A stretch of 64,000 nt of DNA. Origin: SHZI01 sp963802215. Lineage in GTDB: Bacteria; Pseudomonadota; Gammaproteobacteria; Steroidobacterales; GCA-2729495. The translations under genes were made by a program, and so were the position numbers. The notes beneath the pieces were generated by a model. It had not been told where the DNA came from. It was given only the letters and a program-made list of their open reading frames with translations, and did not search any database. Numbering within the stretch: position 1 is the first letter of the stretch; each line of letters begins with the position of its first letter. Positions 7,881-17,122 of this stretch are shown here, piece after piece. The stretch spans positions 372,001 to 436,000 of the forward strand of contig CAWDHQ010000002.1 in assembly GCA_963802215.1 (NCBI GenBank), given 5' to 3'.

Positions 7881-9731
7881 ATGAACCCGGCTAACCAGTC
7901 TGGCGCCAAGTCCCCCGCCGGCAGCCTCGAGGTTGCCCTGGCCCATGCGCGGGTCTTGCTGGGCTCGGACCCCAGGCTGGCCATCGAGCAGGTCGCCGAG
8001 ATCCTGAAGGTCATCCCCGGCCAGCCGGAAGCGCAGGGGATCCTGGCCGATGCCTGGCGGGCACTCGGCGACCACTACACCCTGCTGGGCGAAACGGCGG
8101 CGGCGGACGCGGCCTACGCCCTGCACATCAAGGCTTCCACCCGGGATCCCCGGCTGCTGGCGCCGGCGGCAGCCCTGTGCGACGGGCGAATCGCCGTTGC
8201 CGAGCAGCTGCTCCGGGAGCACCTGAAGCAGTTCCCCACCGACGTGGCGGCGATCCGCATGCTGGCGGAGGTGGCCGGCCGCCTGCGCCGCAATGCGGAC
8301 GCCGAGAAGCTGCTGGTCCGCTGCCTCGAACTGGCGCCCGGGTTCTCTGCCGCCCGGCAGAACTACGCGCTGATCCTCCACCGGCAGAACAAGGCCGCGG
8401 CGGCGCTGGAGCAGCTGGACATCCTGCTCGAGCGGGAGCCGCGCAGCCCGGGCCTGCGCAACCTGAAGGCCGCGGTGCTCGGGACCATCGGTGAGTACGG
8501 GCCGGCGCTGGAGCTTTATGCCGGGGTTGTCGCGGAATACCCCAGGCAGCCGAAGATATGGCTGAGCTACGGCCACGCACTGAAGACCGCCGGCCGCCAG
8601 CAGGACAGCATCGCCGCGTACCGTAAGAGCATCGAGTTGTCGCCCGGGCTGGGCGAGGCCTGGTGGAGCCTCGCAAACCTGAAGACCTTCCGCTTCACGC
8701 CGGACGACCTCAGGTTCATGCAGGCCCAGCTCGACAAGCCGGACCTGGCGCTCGAGGACCGCTTCCATTTCGAGTTCACCCTGGGCAAGGCGCTGGAGGA
8801 TGCGGGGGAGTACGCGGAATCCTTTGCCCGGTACGCGGAAGCCAACCGCCTGCGGCGGTCGGTCGTGCGCTACGACGCGGAGGAGACCACCAGCCATGTC
8901 CGGCGTTCCAGGGCGCTGTTTACCCGGGAGTTCCTGGCAGCCAGGACGGGCGGCGGCTATCCGGCTCCCGATCCTATCTTCATCGTCGGCCTGCCCCGGG
9001 CGGGTTCGACGCTGGTGGAGCAGATCCTGGCCAGCCACTCGGCGGTTGAGGGGACCATGGAGCTGCAGGACATGGTGTCCCTCGCGCGGGAGCTCGGCGG
9101 CAAGACCCAGCGGACCGATGTCGCGAAGTACCCCGAGATCCTGGGCGGGATGTCGGCCGGTGAGCTCCGCGAACTGGGTGAGCGGTACCTTGCCCGGACC
9201 CGCATCCAGCGGAAGACGGGCAAGGCGCTCTTCATCGACAAGCTGCCCAACAACTGGGCGCACACCGGCCTGATCCACCTGATCCTGCCGAACGCGAAGA
9301 TCATCGACGCCCGCCGCCATCCCCTGAGCTGCTGCTTCTCGGGCTTCAAGCAGCACTTTGCCCGGGGCCAGCACTTCACCTACAGCCTGCCCGAGATCGG
9401 CCGGTACTACCGGGACTACGTGGAGCTGATGGCCCACTTCGACGCGGTGCTGCCCGGCCGGGTGCACCGGGTGATCTACGAACAAATGGTGGCGGACACC
9501 GAGGCGGAGGTGCGGAGGCTGCTGGCCTATTGCGGGTTGCCGTTCGAAGAGGCGTGCCTCACGTTCTACCGGAACCAGCGGGCCGTGCGCACCGCCAGCT
9601 CGGAACAGGTTCGCCAGCCGATCTACCAGGACGCCGTCGATCAGTGGCGCCATTACGACGCCTGGCTGGATCCGCTGCGGGTCGCGCTGGGCCCGGTGCT
9701 GGAGGCCTATCCAGCGGCGCCTGACTTCTGA
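7881..9731 (+). CDS. TPR-repeat sulfotransferase
   Basis: About 616 residues: an N-terminal TPR solenoid (about residues 15-300) and a C-terminal sulfotransferase domain. The 5'-phosphosulfate loop FIVGLPRAGSTLVEQIL lies near residue 366 and the 3'-phosphate motif is DARRHPLSCCFSG, so PAPS binding looks intact. This domain pair is common in bacteria with many TonB receptors; the acceptor is usually unknown. The ATG at 7881 is preferred to a GTG further upstream because the earlier sequence is low-complexity and overlaps the divergent Rieske promoter region. A TonB receptor follows 33 bases later. Confidence 0.85.
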   Translation: MNPANQSGAKSPAGSLEVALAHARVLLGSDPRLAIEQVAEILKVIPGQPEAQGILADAWRALGDHYTLLGETAAADAAYALHIKASTRDPRLLAPAAALCDGRIAVAEQLLREHLKQFPTDVAAIRMLAEVAGRLRRNADAEKLLVRCLELAPGFSAARQNYALILHRQNKAAAALEQLDILLEREPRSPGLRNLKAAVLGTIGEYGPALELYAGVVAEYPRQPKIWLSYGHALKTAGRQQDSIAAYRKSIELSPGLGEAWWSLANLKTFRFTPDDLRFMQAQLDKPDLALEDRFHFEFTLGKALEDAGEYAESFARYAEANRLRRSVVRYDAEETTSHVRRSRALFTREFLAARTGGGYPAPDPIFIVGLPRAGSTLVEQILASHSAVEGTMELQDMVSLARELGGKTQRTDVAKYPEILGGMSAGELRELGERYLARTRIQRKTGKALFIDKLPNNWAHTGLIHLILPNAKIIDARRHPLSCCFSGFKQHFARGQHFTYSLPEIGRYYRDYVELMAHFDAVLPGRVHRVIYEQMVADTEAEVRRLLAYCGLPFEEACLTFYRNQRAVRTASSEQVRQPIYQDAVDQWRHYDAWLDPLRVALGPVLEAYPAAPDF

Positions 9732-9764
9732 CAGAATCGGGCAAACCTCGGGGGGGGATCGTTC

Positions 9765-12329
9765 ATGACGCGTAGTCGCCGTCGCAAGTTGCAGCGGGCC
9801 GCAAGCTCGCATCGCCCGGCCGCCGCCATCACCCGGCCCCGCCTGGCACCCGGGCCCTCCTCGCCGATCCGGCAGGCCGTGCGGCTCGCGCCGCTGCTCC
9901 TGGCCGGCTACGCCCCGGCCCACGTCCAGGCGCAGCAGTCCCCGATGGGACTGGACGAGATCATCGTGACGGCCCAGAAGCGCGAGGAAAGCCTGCAGAA
10001 CGTGCCGATCAGCGTCCAGGCGCTGGGCACCCAGAGGCTGCAGGAGCTGCGGGTCCTGAACTTCGACGACTACGCCAACCTGCTGCCGAGCGTCTCCTTC
10101 GTCAACGTGCGGCCGGGCTTCGCCCAGATCTACATGCGCGGCGTGGCGAGCGCCGGCGACGCGGACGCCAACCATTCCGGATCGCTGCCGCTCGTCGGCA
10201 CGTACCTGGACGAGCAGCCCATCACGACGATTCAGGGCGCGCTCGACCTGCATCTCTACGACATCGCCCGGGTGGAGGCCCTGGCCGGACCCCAGGGCAC
10301 CCTCTACGGGGCCAGCTCCGAGTCCGGGACGATCAAGATCGTCACCAACAGGCCAGACCCCAGCGGGTTCTCCGGCGGCTACGGCCTCGAGGGCAGTACG
10401 CTCGCCGGCGGCGACAACGGCTACCTCGCCGAGGGCTACGTCAACGTGCCACTGACTGACGCGATGGCCATCCGCCTCGTCGGCTGGGCCCGTCAGGACG
10501 CGGGCTTCATCGACAACGTGCCCTTCCAGCGCACGTTCGTCAGTACCCGCGACACCCTGCCGGGCGCGACAGAACCAAATCCCCGCACGCCGATCACCAC
10601 CGACAACGCAGCCCGCGTCGAGGATAACTACAACCAGGCGAACACCTACGGCGCCCGGGCGGCCCTGCGCATCGACCTGAACGACAGCTGGACCCTCACG
10701 CCGACGATGATGGCCCAGCGGCAGACCACCGACGGCGCCTTCGGCGCCGATAACACGCTCGGCGAATACAACGTCGGCCACGGCTACCCGGAGGACTCCG
10801 AAGACCAGTGGTGGCAGGCGGCGCTGACGGTCGAGGGGCGCGTGGGCACCTTCGACATGGTCTATGCGGCCTCCTATATGGACCGGGACGTCGACTCGAA
10901 TTCGGATTACTCGGACTACTCCTACTGGTATGACCGGGCCTATTTCGAGGATTCGGGCTACTACTTCAGCGACTCCTTCAGCAACAACGACGGCGACCCC
11001 ATCGACTTCTCCCAGTACATCCGCGCCACCGACCTGTACAAGAAGTACAGCCAGGAGCTGCGCTTCTCGTCGCCCCAGGAAAACCGGCTGCGGACCATCG
11101 TGGGCGCCTTCTGGCAGCGCCAGGAGCACAACATCGAGCAGAACTACCTGATCGACGACCTGGCGGATTCCATTGCCGTGACCGGCAGGCCGAACACCAT
11201 CTGGCTCACCAAGCAGGACAGGACCGACGAGGACTACGCGCTGTTCGGCGAGGTCTACTACGACATCACGGAAAAGCTCACGGGAACCGTCGGCGCGCGC
11301 TGGTTCAAGTACGACAACTCCCTGGAGGGCTTCTTCGGCTTCGGCGAGGGGTACAGCACCTCGGGGAACAGCGGTGAGGCGCTCTGCGACAAGAATTTCG
11401 GCGACGGCATCGGCGTTGGCGAACCGGGCGCCGCGTTGCCGGACTTCCAGGGCGCGCCCTGCAAGAATCTCGACGCAAGCACCGACGACGACGACGTCAT
11501 CTGGAAATTCAATCTCGCCTACCGGCTGACCGACGACGCACTGGTGTACGCCACCTATTCGGAGGGCTTCCGTCCGGGAGGCATCAACCGCCGCGGCACC
11601 ATCCCGCCCTATGCTCCGGATTACCTCAACAACTACGAGTTCGGCTGGAAGACCAGCTGGCTCGAAGACCGGCTGCGCTTCAACGGCGCCGCTTTCTACC
11701 AGGAGTGGGAGGACTTCCAGTACTCCATCCTGGGGCCCAACGGCCTGACCGAAGTCACGAATGCGCCCGGCGACGCCGAGATCAATGGTCTCGAGATGGA
11801 CGTGACCTGGGCGGCCACTGAGGGCCTGGGCATCTCGGCGGGCGTGGCCTTCATCAATGCGGAGCTGAGCGGGCCCTATTGCCAGAACCTGTTCGAAGGC
11901 TCGGCCGTGTCCGCCGACCCGTGCCCGCTGGATGGTGGCGGCAGCGAGCCGCCGGCCGCGCCCGACGGCACCGAGCTGCCAGTCACCCCCGACTTCAAGG
12001 GCAACCTGACCGGCCGCTACGAGTTCGGCCTGGGGCAGCTGGACGCCCACTTCCAGGCGGCCCTCGTCTACGTGGGTGACCGTAGTACCGACCTGCGCAC
12101 CTTCGAGAACGACATCGTTGGGGAATTGCCCGCCTACACGCTGACGAACTTCTCCTTCGGCGCCGGCACCGGCAACTGGGCCGTGGAGTTCTTCGTCCGC
12201 AACGCCTTCAACGAGTACGCGGAGTTCAGCCGCTTTGCCCAATGCCCCGAGGCCAAGTGCGGCCCGCAGAGCTATTCGGTGGTCGCCCCGCCCCGGACCT
12301 TCGGCGTGAAGTTCAGCCAGGAATTCTAG
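9765..12329 (+). CDS. TonB-dependent outer-membrane receptor
   Basis: 854 residues. A long, Arg-rich N-terminal signal region ends near AHVQAQQ. It is followed by a plug beginning LDEIIVTAQKREESLQNVPISV and then a 22-strand-type barrel with alternating aromatic residues, ending in a terminal phenylalanine (FGVKFSQEF). The plug contains AGPQGTLYGASSESGTIKIVTNRP, the usual conserved plug motif. It should import a scarce substrate using TonB-ExbBD energy. The adjacent permease, M20 peptidase and Rieske genes suggest a peptide- or amine-containing nutrient. RBS GGGGGGG lies upstream of the ATG. Confidence 0.93.
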   Translation: MTRSRRRKLQRAASSHRPAAAITRPRLAPGPSSPIRQAVRLAPLLLAGYAPAHVQAQQSPMGLDEIIVTAQKREESLQNVPISVQALGTQRLQELRVLNFDDYANLLPSVSFVNVRPGFAQIYMRGVASAGDADANHSGSLPLVGTYLDEQPITTIQGALDLHLYDIARVEALAGPQGTLYGASSESGTIKIVTNRPDPSGFSGGYGLEGSTLAGGDNGYLAEGYVNVPLTDAMAIRLVGWARQDAGFIDNVPFQRTFVSTRDTLPGATEPNPRTPITTDNAARVEDNYNQANTYGARAALRIDLNDSWTLTPTMMAQRQTTDGAFGADNTLGEYNVGHGYPEDSEDQWWQAALTVEGRVGTFDMVYAASYMDRDVDSNSDYSDYSYWYDRAYFEDSGYYFSDSFSNNDGDPIDFSQYIRATDLYKKYSQELRFSSPQENRLRTIVGAFWQRQEHNIEQNYLIDDLADSIAVTGRPNTIWLTKQDRTDEDYALFGEVYYDITEKLTGTVGARWFKYDNSLEGFFGFGEGYSTSGNSGEALCDKNFGDGIGVGEPGAALPDFQGAPCKNLDASTDDDDVIWKFNLAYRLTDDALVYATYSEGFRPGGINRRGTIPPYAPDYLNNYEFGWKTSWLEDRLRFNGAAFYQEWEDFQYSILGPNGLTEVTNAPGDAEINGLEMDVTWAATEGLGISAGVAFINAELSGPYCQNLFEGSAVSADPCPLDGGGSEPPAAPDGTELPVTPDFKGNLTGRYEFGLGQLDAHFQAALVYVGDRSTDLRTFENDIVGELPAYTLTNFSFGAGTGNWAVEFFVRNAFNEYAEFSRFAQCPEAKCGPQSYSVVAPPRTFGVKFSQEF

Positions 12330-12338
12330 GGGCTGTAG

Positions 12339-13616
12339 CTGGACAGCGCCGGTCGAATCGGCCCGCTGCGGGCCACCTTCCTGGTGGCCGGCAACATGAT
12401 CGGGTCGGGTGTCTACCTGCTGCCGGCCACGCTCGGGGCCTTCGGTTCCGTCAGCGTCATCGGCTGGGTCATATCCGGCCTGGGGGCATTCCTGCTGGCC
12501 GGCGTGTTCGTGATGCTCATCGCCCTCCGGCCGGCGAGCGTCGGCATGGTGCGCCAGGTGCGGGATGGCCTGGGGCGCTTCTTCGGCTTCCACGCGAGCC
12601 TGCTCTACTGGGCCGGCGGCTGGATCGGGAACGTGGCCATCGCGGTGGCGGGCACCGGCTACCTCTCCATCTTCTTCCCGGAGCTCAAGGACACGGTACC
12701 CTCGGCCCTCTGCACCCTGGCGATCATCTGGCTCATGACGCTGATCAATTTCTTCGGCGCGCGGCGGGTCACGGACTTCGAGGGCGGGACGTTGCTGATC
12801 GGCCTGCTGCCCGTGCTCGGCGTGGCGGTCCTCGGCTGGTTCTCCTTCGACCCGGTGATCTTCCAGGAGTCCTGGAATGTCAGTGGGCGGCCGGACGCGC
12901 AGGTGGTGCCTGCCACATTCTCCCTGATCTTCTGGGCTTTCGTCGGCCTGGAGAGCGCATCGGTCGCGGCGGCCGTGGTGCGCAACCCGTCCCGCGACGT
13001 GCCCGTCGCCACGCTGGGCGGCGTGGCGCTGGCCGCCTTCGTGTACCTGGGGGCATCGGTGGCGATCAGCGGCCTGCTGCCGGCGGCCACGCTGGCCCAG
13101 TCGAGCGCGCCCTTTGCCGACGCGGCCGCCCGCTGGGTGGGGCCCGCGGCCGCGGCGCTGGTGGCGGGGTGCGCGGTCCTGAAGGCTTTCGGCACGCTGT
13201 CCGGCTGGCTGCTGGTGACGGCCGAGGGGGCCCGCAGCGGCGCAGAGTCCGGCGTGTTTCCCCGGCTCTTCCGCGAGGGCACCGAAGGCCCGCCACGGCG
13301 CAACCTGCTGATCGTGGCCGGACTGATGTCCCTGATCGTCGTGCTGAGCTCGCTGGCGCCGACGCTGGCCGCCCAGTTCACCATCCTCATCAACCTGGCG
13401 ACCCTGCTGTACCTGGTCATCTATGCCTACTGCTGCGCGGCCCTGTGGCGCTCCACGGGCAACTGGGGCATCCGGCTGGTCGCCGTGCTGGCCGCCGGCT
13501 TCTGCCTGTGGGCCATCTCGGCCTCGGACGGGCAGCAGCTGGCCTACCTGGCCGTGCTGTGCGGCCTTGGCGTCCCGCTCTACCTGAGCCTGCGCAATGG
13601 CATTCCGGCTCGCTAG
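12339..13616 (+). CDS. APC-superfamily amino-acid permease (AdiC-like), probable CTG start
   Basis: Twelve-helix amino-acid/polyamine permease. The first helix motif LVAGNMIGSGVYLLPATL matches AdiC/PotE-type antiporters. The first conventional start in frame (GTG 12384) falls in the middle of helix 1. In-frame codons upstream encode DSAGRIGPLRATFLVAGN, which aligns with the normal N-terminus. The only suitable initiator after the in-frame TAG at 12336 is CTG at 12339, preceded by AGGGG. The gene starts 10 bases after the TonB receptor stop and overlaps the M20 peptidase by 20 bases, so it lies in one operon. Substrate is likely an amino acid released from the imported compound. Confidence 0.8.
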   Translation: MDSAGRIGPLRATFLVAGNMIGSGVYLLPATLGAFGSVSVIGWVISGLGAFLLAGVFVMLIALRPASVGMVRQVRDGLGRFFGFHASLLYWAGGWIGNVAIAVAGTGYLSIFFPELKDTVPSALCTLAIIWLMTLINFFGARRVTDFEGGTLLIGLLPVLGVAVLGWFSFDPVIFQESWNVSGRPDAQVVPATFSLIFWAFVGLESASVAAAVVRNPSRDVPVATLGGVALAAFVYLGASVAISGLLPAATLAQSSAPFADAAARWVGPAAAALVAGCAVLKAFGTLSGWLLVTAEGARSGAESGVFPRLFREGTEGPPRRNLLIVAGLMSLIVVLSSLAPTLAAQFTILINLATLLYLVIYAYCCAALWRSTGNWGIRLVAVLAAGFCLWAISASDGQQLAYLAVLCGLGVPLYLSLRNGIPAR

Positions 13617-14991
13617 CTTCCTGGCCCTGCTCCTGGCGGGCACGGCCACAGGTGCGGTCGCGCTGACCGAAACCGAGGAGCTCGCCCGGGACATCCTGGC
13701 GGAACTCGTCGCCATGGACACGTCACCGGCTGGCGACACCGGGCGCACGCGCCAGTCGGCCGAGCGCCTCGCAGCCATGCTGAAACGCGCCGGATTTCCC
13801 GAGGAGGATGTGCAGGTGCTGGGCCTCGGGCCCGGCGACGGCAACCTCATCGCCCGGTACCGCAGTGCCCGCCCCACGCAGAAGCCGTTGCTGCTCATCG
13901 GCCACCTGGATGCCGTGGCGGCCTCGCCCTTCACCTGGGACACCAACCCGCTGCAGCTGGTCGAGAAGGACGGCTACTACTACGGCCGCGGCACCCGGGA
14001 CATCAAGGGCGGCGTGGCGATGCTCGTGGCCAACTTCATCCGCCTGCGGGCCGAGGGCTTCCGCCCGAACCGCGACCTGATCCTGCTGTTGACCGCCGAC
14101 GAGGAGTACAGCGGCGGCAACCTCGCATGGCTGCTGGCTGAACACCGGCCGCGCATCGACGCCGCCATCGCCCTGAACACGGACGCCGGCCAGGTGGACC
14201 TACTGCCCGATGGCCGTCCCGAGGCCTTCGGCGTCCAGACGGCCGAGAAGATCTACGCGAGCTTCGCGCTGGAGGCCTCGAGTCCCGGCGGCCACAGTTC
14301 CCGGCCCGGGCCGGACAACGCCATCTACAAGGTCGCGCGGGCCCTGTCCCGGATCGAGCAGCACCGGTTTCCCCGGGACCTGAACGAGACGGCCCGGGTC
14401 TACTTCGAGCGCTGGGCGGGCATGGCGCCACCGGATCTCGCGCCCGGGGCCCGGGCGTTGGGCGCCGGGCGCCTGGACGACCCCGCGATCGCCCTCGTCG
14501 AGCAGTCGCCCTACTTGAATGCCCTGATCCGCACGACCTGCGTTGCCACCCAGCTGCGGGCGGGGAACGCCGAGAATGCCCTGCCGGAGCGTGCCAGGGC
14601 AGTCGTGAACTGCCGGATCCTGCCCCAGTCCTCGCCGGCCGAGGTGGAAGCCGTGCTGCGCGACCTGGTGGCCGTGGACGGTGTCACCGTCGCCCCGGTG
14701 GCGCCGGCGCCCCTGGGGCCGCCGTCGCCCCTCGACCCGGAGCTGCTCCGGCCCATCGAGGCCGTCGTTGCCGAACTGTGGCCGGGCATTCCCCTGCTCC
14801 CGGAGATGAGCCCCGGCGCATCGGACGGCATCTTCCTGCGCGGCGCGGGGATTCCCACCTACGGCGTCGGCGCGGTGCCCGAGGATCCGGACGACGACAC
14901 TTCCCACGCACCCAACGAGCGGATCCGCGTCGCCGCATTCCACGAGTCCATGGAGTTCTGGTATCGGCTCATCAAGCGCCTGGCGGAGTAA
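13597..14991 (+). CDS. M20 family metallopeptidase, exported
   Basis: 464 residues. The signal peptide (LASFLALLLAGTATGAVA) directs it to the periplasm. Zinc ligands and catalytic residues of the M20 family are visible: GHLDA, GRGTRDIKGG, DEEYSGG, and a C-terminal HAPNE histidine. The dimerisation (lid) domain begins around the GGHSSRPGPDNAIYK segment. M20 enzymes hydrolyse dipeptides, N-acyl or carbamoyl amino acids. It is translationally overlapped by the permease gene, which suggests a periplasmic hydrolysis and uptake unit. The exact substrate is not predictable. Confidence 0.88.
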   Translation: MAFRLASFLALLLAGTATGAVALTETEELARDILAELVAMDTSPAGDTGRTRQSAERLAAMLKRAGFPEEDVQVLGLGPGDGNLIARYRSARPTQKPLLLIGHLDAVAASPFTWDTNPLQLVEKDGYYYGRGTRDIKGGVAMLVANFIRLRAEGFRPNRDLILLLTADEEYSGGNLAWLLAEHRPRIDAAIALNTDAGQVDLLPDGRPEAFGVQTAEKIYASFALEASSPGGHSSRPGPDNAIYKVARALSRIEQHRFPRDLNETARVYFERWAGMAPPDLAPGARALGAGRLDDPAIALVEQSPYLNALIRTTCVATQLRAGNAENALPERARAVVNCRILPQSSPAEVEAVLRDLVAVDGVTVAPVAPAPLGPPSPLDPELLRPIEAVVAELWPGIPLLPEMSPGASDGIFLRGAGIPTYGVGAVPEDPDDDTSHAPNERIRVAAFHESMEFWYRLIKRLAE

Positions 14992-15024
14992 GATCGGGCG
15001 GTACCTGAGGCAAGGGAGGCCGCC

Positions 15025-16164
15025 ATGTTCATGAACTTCTGGTACCCCGCCGAGGAGAGCAGGAACCTCACGGACAAGCCGCTGAAGGTGCAGATGCTCG
15101 GTCTCTGGTTCGTGCTCTGGCGTGACCGCGACGGCCGGGCCCATTGCGTCCACAACACCTGCACCCACCGTGGCGGGTCACTGGGCGACGGCAAGGTGGT
15201 GGATGACTGCATCCAGTGCCCGTACCACGGCTGGAAGTTCAATGGCGCCGGCAATTGCGAGCGGATTCCGTCGCTCGGGTCACTGGCGAAGATTCCCGTC
15301 CGCGCGCGCATCGACGCCTACCCGGTGGAGGAGCGCTACGGCCTGGTCTTCGTCTTCCTGGGCGACCTGCCGGAGAGCGAGCGGCCGACAATCATGCCGG
15401 ACAACGAGTGGGGCCAGCCCGGCTGGCGCAGCCTGTCCATGCGCTACCGGTGGAACATCAACTACGTGCGGCTCGTCGAGAACCAGTCCGACCCCTCCCA
15501 CATCGAGTACGTGCACGCCGGCTTCGGCATGGCGGGAAAGAGCACCAACTACGAGGTGCCGAAGATCAACGTGGAGGAGAGCGCCTGGGGCGCCGGCGCC
15601 ATGGTGGTGTTCTATTCGCCCGATCTGCCCGACAAGGACATGAAGAAACTGCAGCCCGAGGGCCGGAACGAGTCCGGCTCCGGCTATCACGGCGCAGCCT
15701 CCACCTGGACCCGGGTGAACTTCAGTCCCACCAACCACATGCACATCTACCTGTATGCCGTGCCCCGGGACGAGTTGGACCTGGAGATCTTCCTGGTCAT
15801 GCAGCGCAACTGCATGCTTGAGGATCGGTACGACGAGAACTTCCTGAAACGCATGGCTGTTGCGGTGGAGGAAGACCGGATCGTGGTGGAGAAGCTGGAC
15901 CCCCAGATCCCGGCCCAGCAGGCCGCAGGCGAGTTCATCGTGCCGGCGGACGACGTGATCATGAATTACCGCCAGCGGCTGCAGGACTGGGAGCGGCGCG
16001 GGTGGCGCCTGGACACCGAAACCCTCCGGAAGAACCGGGGCCGGGTGGCGTACTCCATTCCCTCGCCGGCCCGGCGGCAGGATCCGCAGAACTGGGCCGT
16101 CACGGCGGCGCCCGTGCTGCGGTCAGCGGTGATGGAGCGCCGTCGCCTGCCGACGGGGGGCTAG
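15025..16164 (+). CDS. Rieske oxygenase (VanA-like)
   Basis: 379 residues starting MFMNFWYPAEESRNLTDKPLKVQMLG, with a strong GGGAGG ribosome site. The Rieske domain has CTHRGGSLGDG and CPYHGWKF. The mononuclear iron site is in ENQSDPSHIEYVHAGFG. This arrangement fits vanillate O-demethylase/toluate-type single-component oxygenases that need a separate reductase; none is visible. It is clearly related to the Rieske gene at 48911. It follows the M20 gene by 33 bases and may close the uptake operon. Confidence 0.87.
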   Translation: MFMNFWYPAEESRNLTDKPLKVQMLGLWFVLWRDRDGRAHCVHNTCTHRGGSLGDGKVVDDCIQCPYHGWKFNGAGNCERIPSLGSLAKIPVRARIDAYPVEERYGLVFVFLGDLPESERPTIMPDNEWGQPGWRSLSMRYRWNINYVRLVENQSDPSHIEYVHAGFGMAGKSTNYEVPKINVEESAWGAGAMVVFYSPDLPDKDMKKLQPEGRNESGSGYHGAASTWTRVNFSPTNHMHIYLYAVPRDELDLEIFLVMQRNCMLEDRYDENFLKRMAVAVEEDRIVVEKLDPQIPAQQAAGEFIVPADDVIMNYRQRLQDWERRGWRLDTETLRKNRGRVAYSIPSPARRQDPQNWAVTAAPVLRSAVMERRRLPTGG

Positions 16165-16257
16165 GCCGGGGCTGCCCGGCCCGATTCGACGTGGTAAGTT
16201 AGAAAAGTCCCGAAATTCCCCCCGGCAACAAAGCCGAAACATCAAGAGGAATAGGCA

Positions 16258-16887
16258 ATGGCAGCGAAGAAGAAGGCCCGGAAGGCGGCAGGTTCACCGC
16301 GCAGCAAGGCCAGGGCGCCGACCAGCGTCGCACTGGAAGCGGCCCGTGCCCGGGCGGCCCAGCTGAAGAAGACCATCAAGGCGGCCAAGAAGGAGCTGCG
16401 GGCAGTCCGCCGGGAGCTGAAGGCCGCCAAGAAAGAGGCGAAGAAGCGCCTGAAGGTGGTCCGGGCCCAGGCGGAGAAGCGTCTCGCACGCATGCAGGCG
16501 GCTGCCCGGCTTCGCCGTGCTGCCCTGGCGAAGAAGATTGCCGCGGCGCCCGCAGCACCGAAGCCGCCGGCCAAGGCGAAGAGGGCGGCGGCGAAGAAGC
16601 CGTCGGTGAGCAAACCTTCTGCCGCCCCGAAGCGCCCCGCAACGAAGGCAGCGGCGCCGAAGGCAGTGACGTCAAAGGCGGCGGCGCCGAAAGCGCCTGG
16701 CGGGACGCGGGTGCCGGCGACCGGGAAGCGCCAGTTGACCACCATCGAGCGCCTGTCCGTTACCGCGACGCCGCGTGTGCCGTCCGATACCCGTCCCGCG
16801 GCGCCGCAGCGACCCGACGCCACCGCCCAGGTCGTTCCGGCCCCGACCGGGAGCCCCGTGGCTGCCGGGCTGAAGGCGCCCGAGTAG
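16258..16887 (+). CDS. Histone H1-like Lys/Ala-rich DNA-binding protein
   Basis: 209 residues. The first third has lysine- and arginine-rich helix or coiled-coil sequence (ARARAAQLKKTIKAAKKELR...). The middle is a Lys-Ala-Pro repeat tract (AAPKAVTSKAAAPKAP) resembling the AlgP/H1-like tails of pseudomonads and xanthomonads. The end (about residue 165 on) is less basic. Such proteins bind DNA non-specifically and condense it. The ATG follows AAGAGGAATAGGCA. No conserved fold can be assigned beyond composition, so regulation by this protein is only inferred. Confidence 0.75.
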   Translation: MAAKKKARKAAGSPRSKARAPTSVALEAARARAAQLKKTIKAAKKELRAVRRELKAAKKEAKKRLKVVRAQAEKRLARMQAAARLRRAALAKKIAAAPAAPKPPAKAKRAAAKKPSVSKPSAAPKRPATKAAAPKAVTSKAAAPKAPGGTRVPATGKRQLTTIERLSVTATPRVPSDTRPAAPQRPDATAQVVPAPTGSPVAAGLKAPE

Positions 16888-17122
16888 GCGGGGAGCCGTG
16901 CACCAACGCAGCAAGACCGAGGGCCTTCAGCAGGTTGCTCGCTGGGAGACCTGGTCTTTTACATAAGCGAACCGCGGAGTGGCTTTTGCGTTGCGGCCGC
17001 AGGATATGACGTAAATCACTTGGATAGTTCGCCAGGAATTCTGATAGGCTGAAATCGTAACGAGCGTTCCTCAAAAAGGGCGCCGTCCCAACCAGAACAA
17101 CTATCACGTGGGGAACAACGAC

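Noticed and set aside
7860..13946. A 2,028-residue open frame on the minus strand
   Set aside because: It runs antisense to the sulfotransferase, TonB receptor and permease genes, all of which have family motifs. High-GC DNA often leaves such frames open; its translation is low-complexity.
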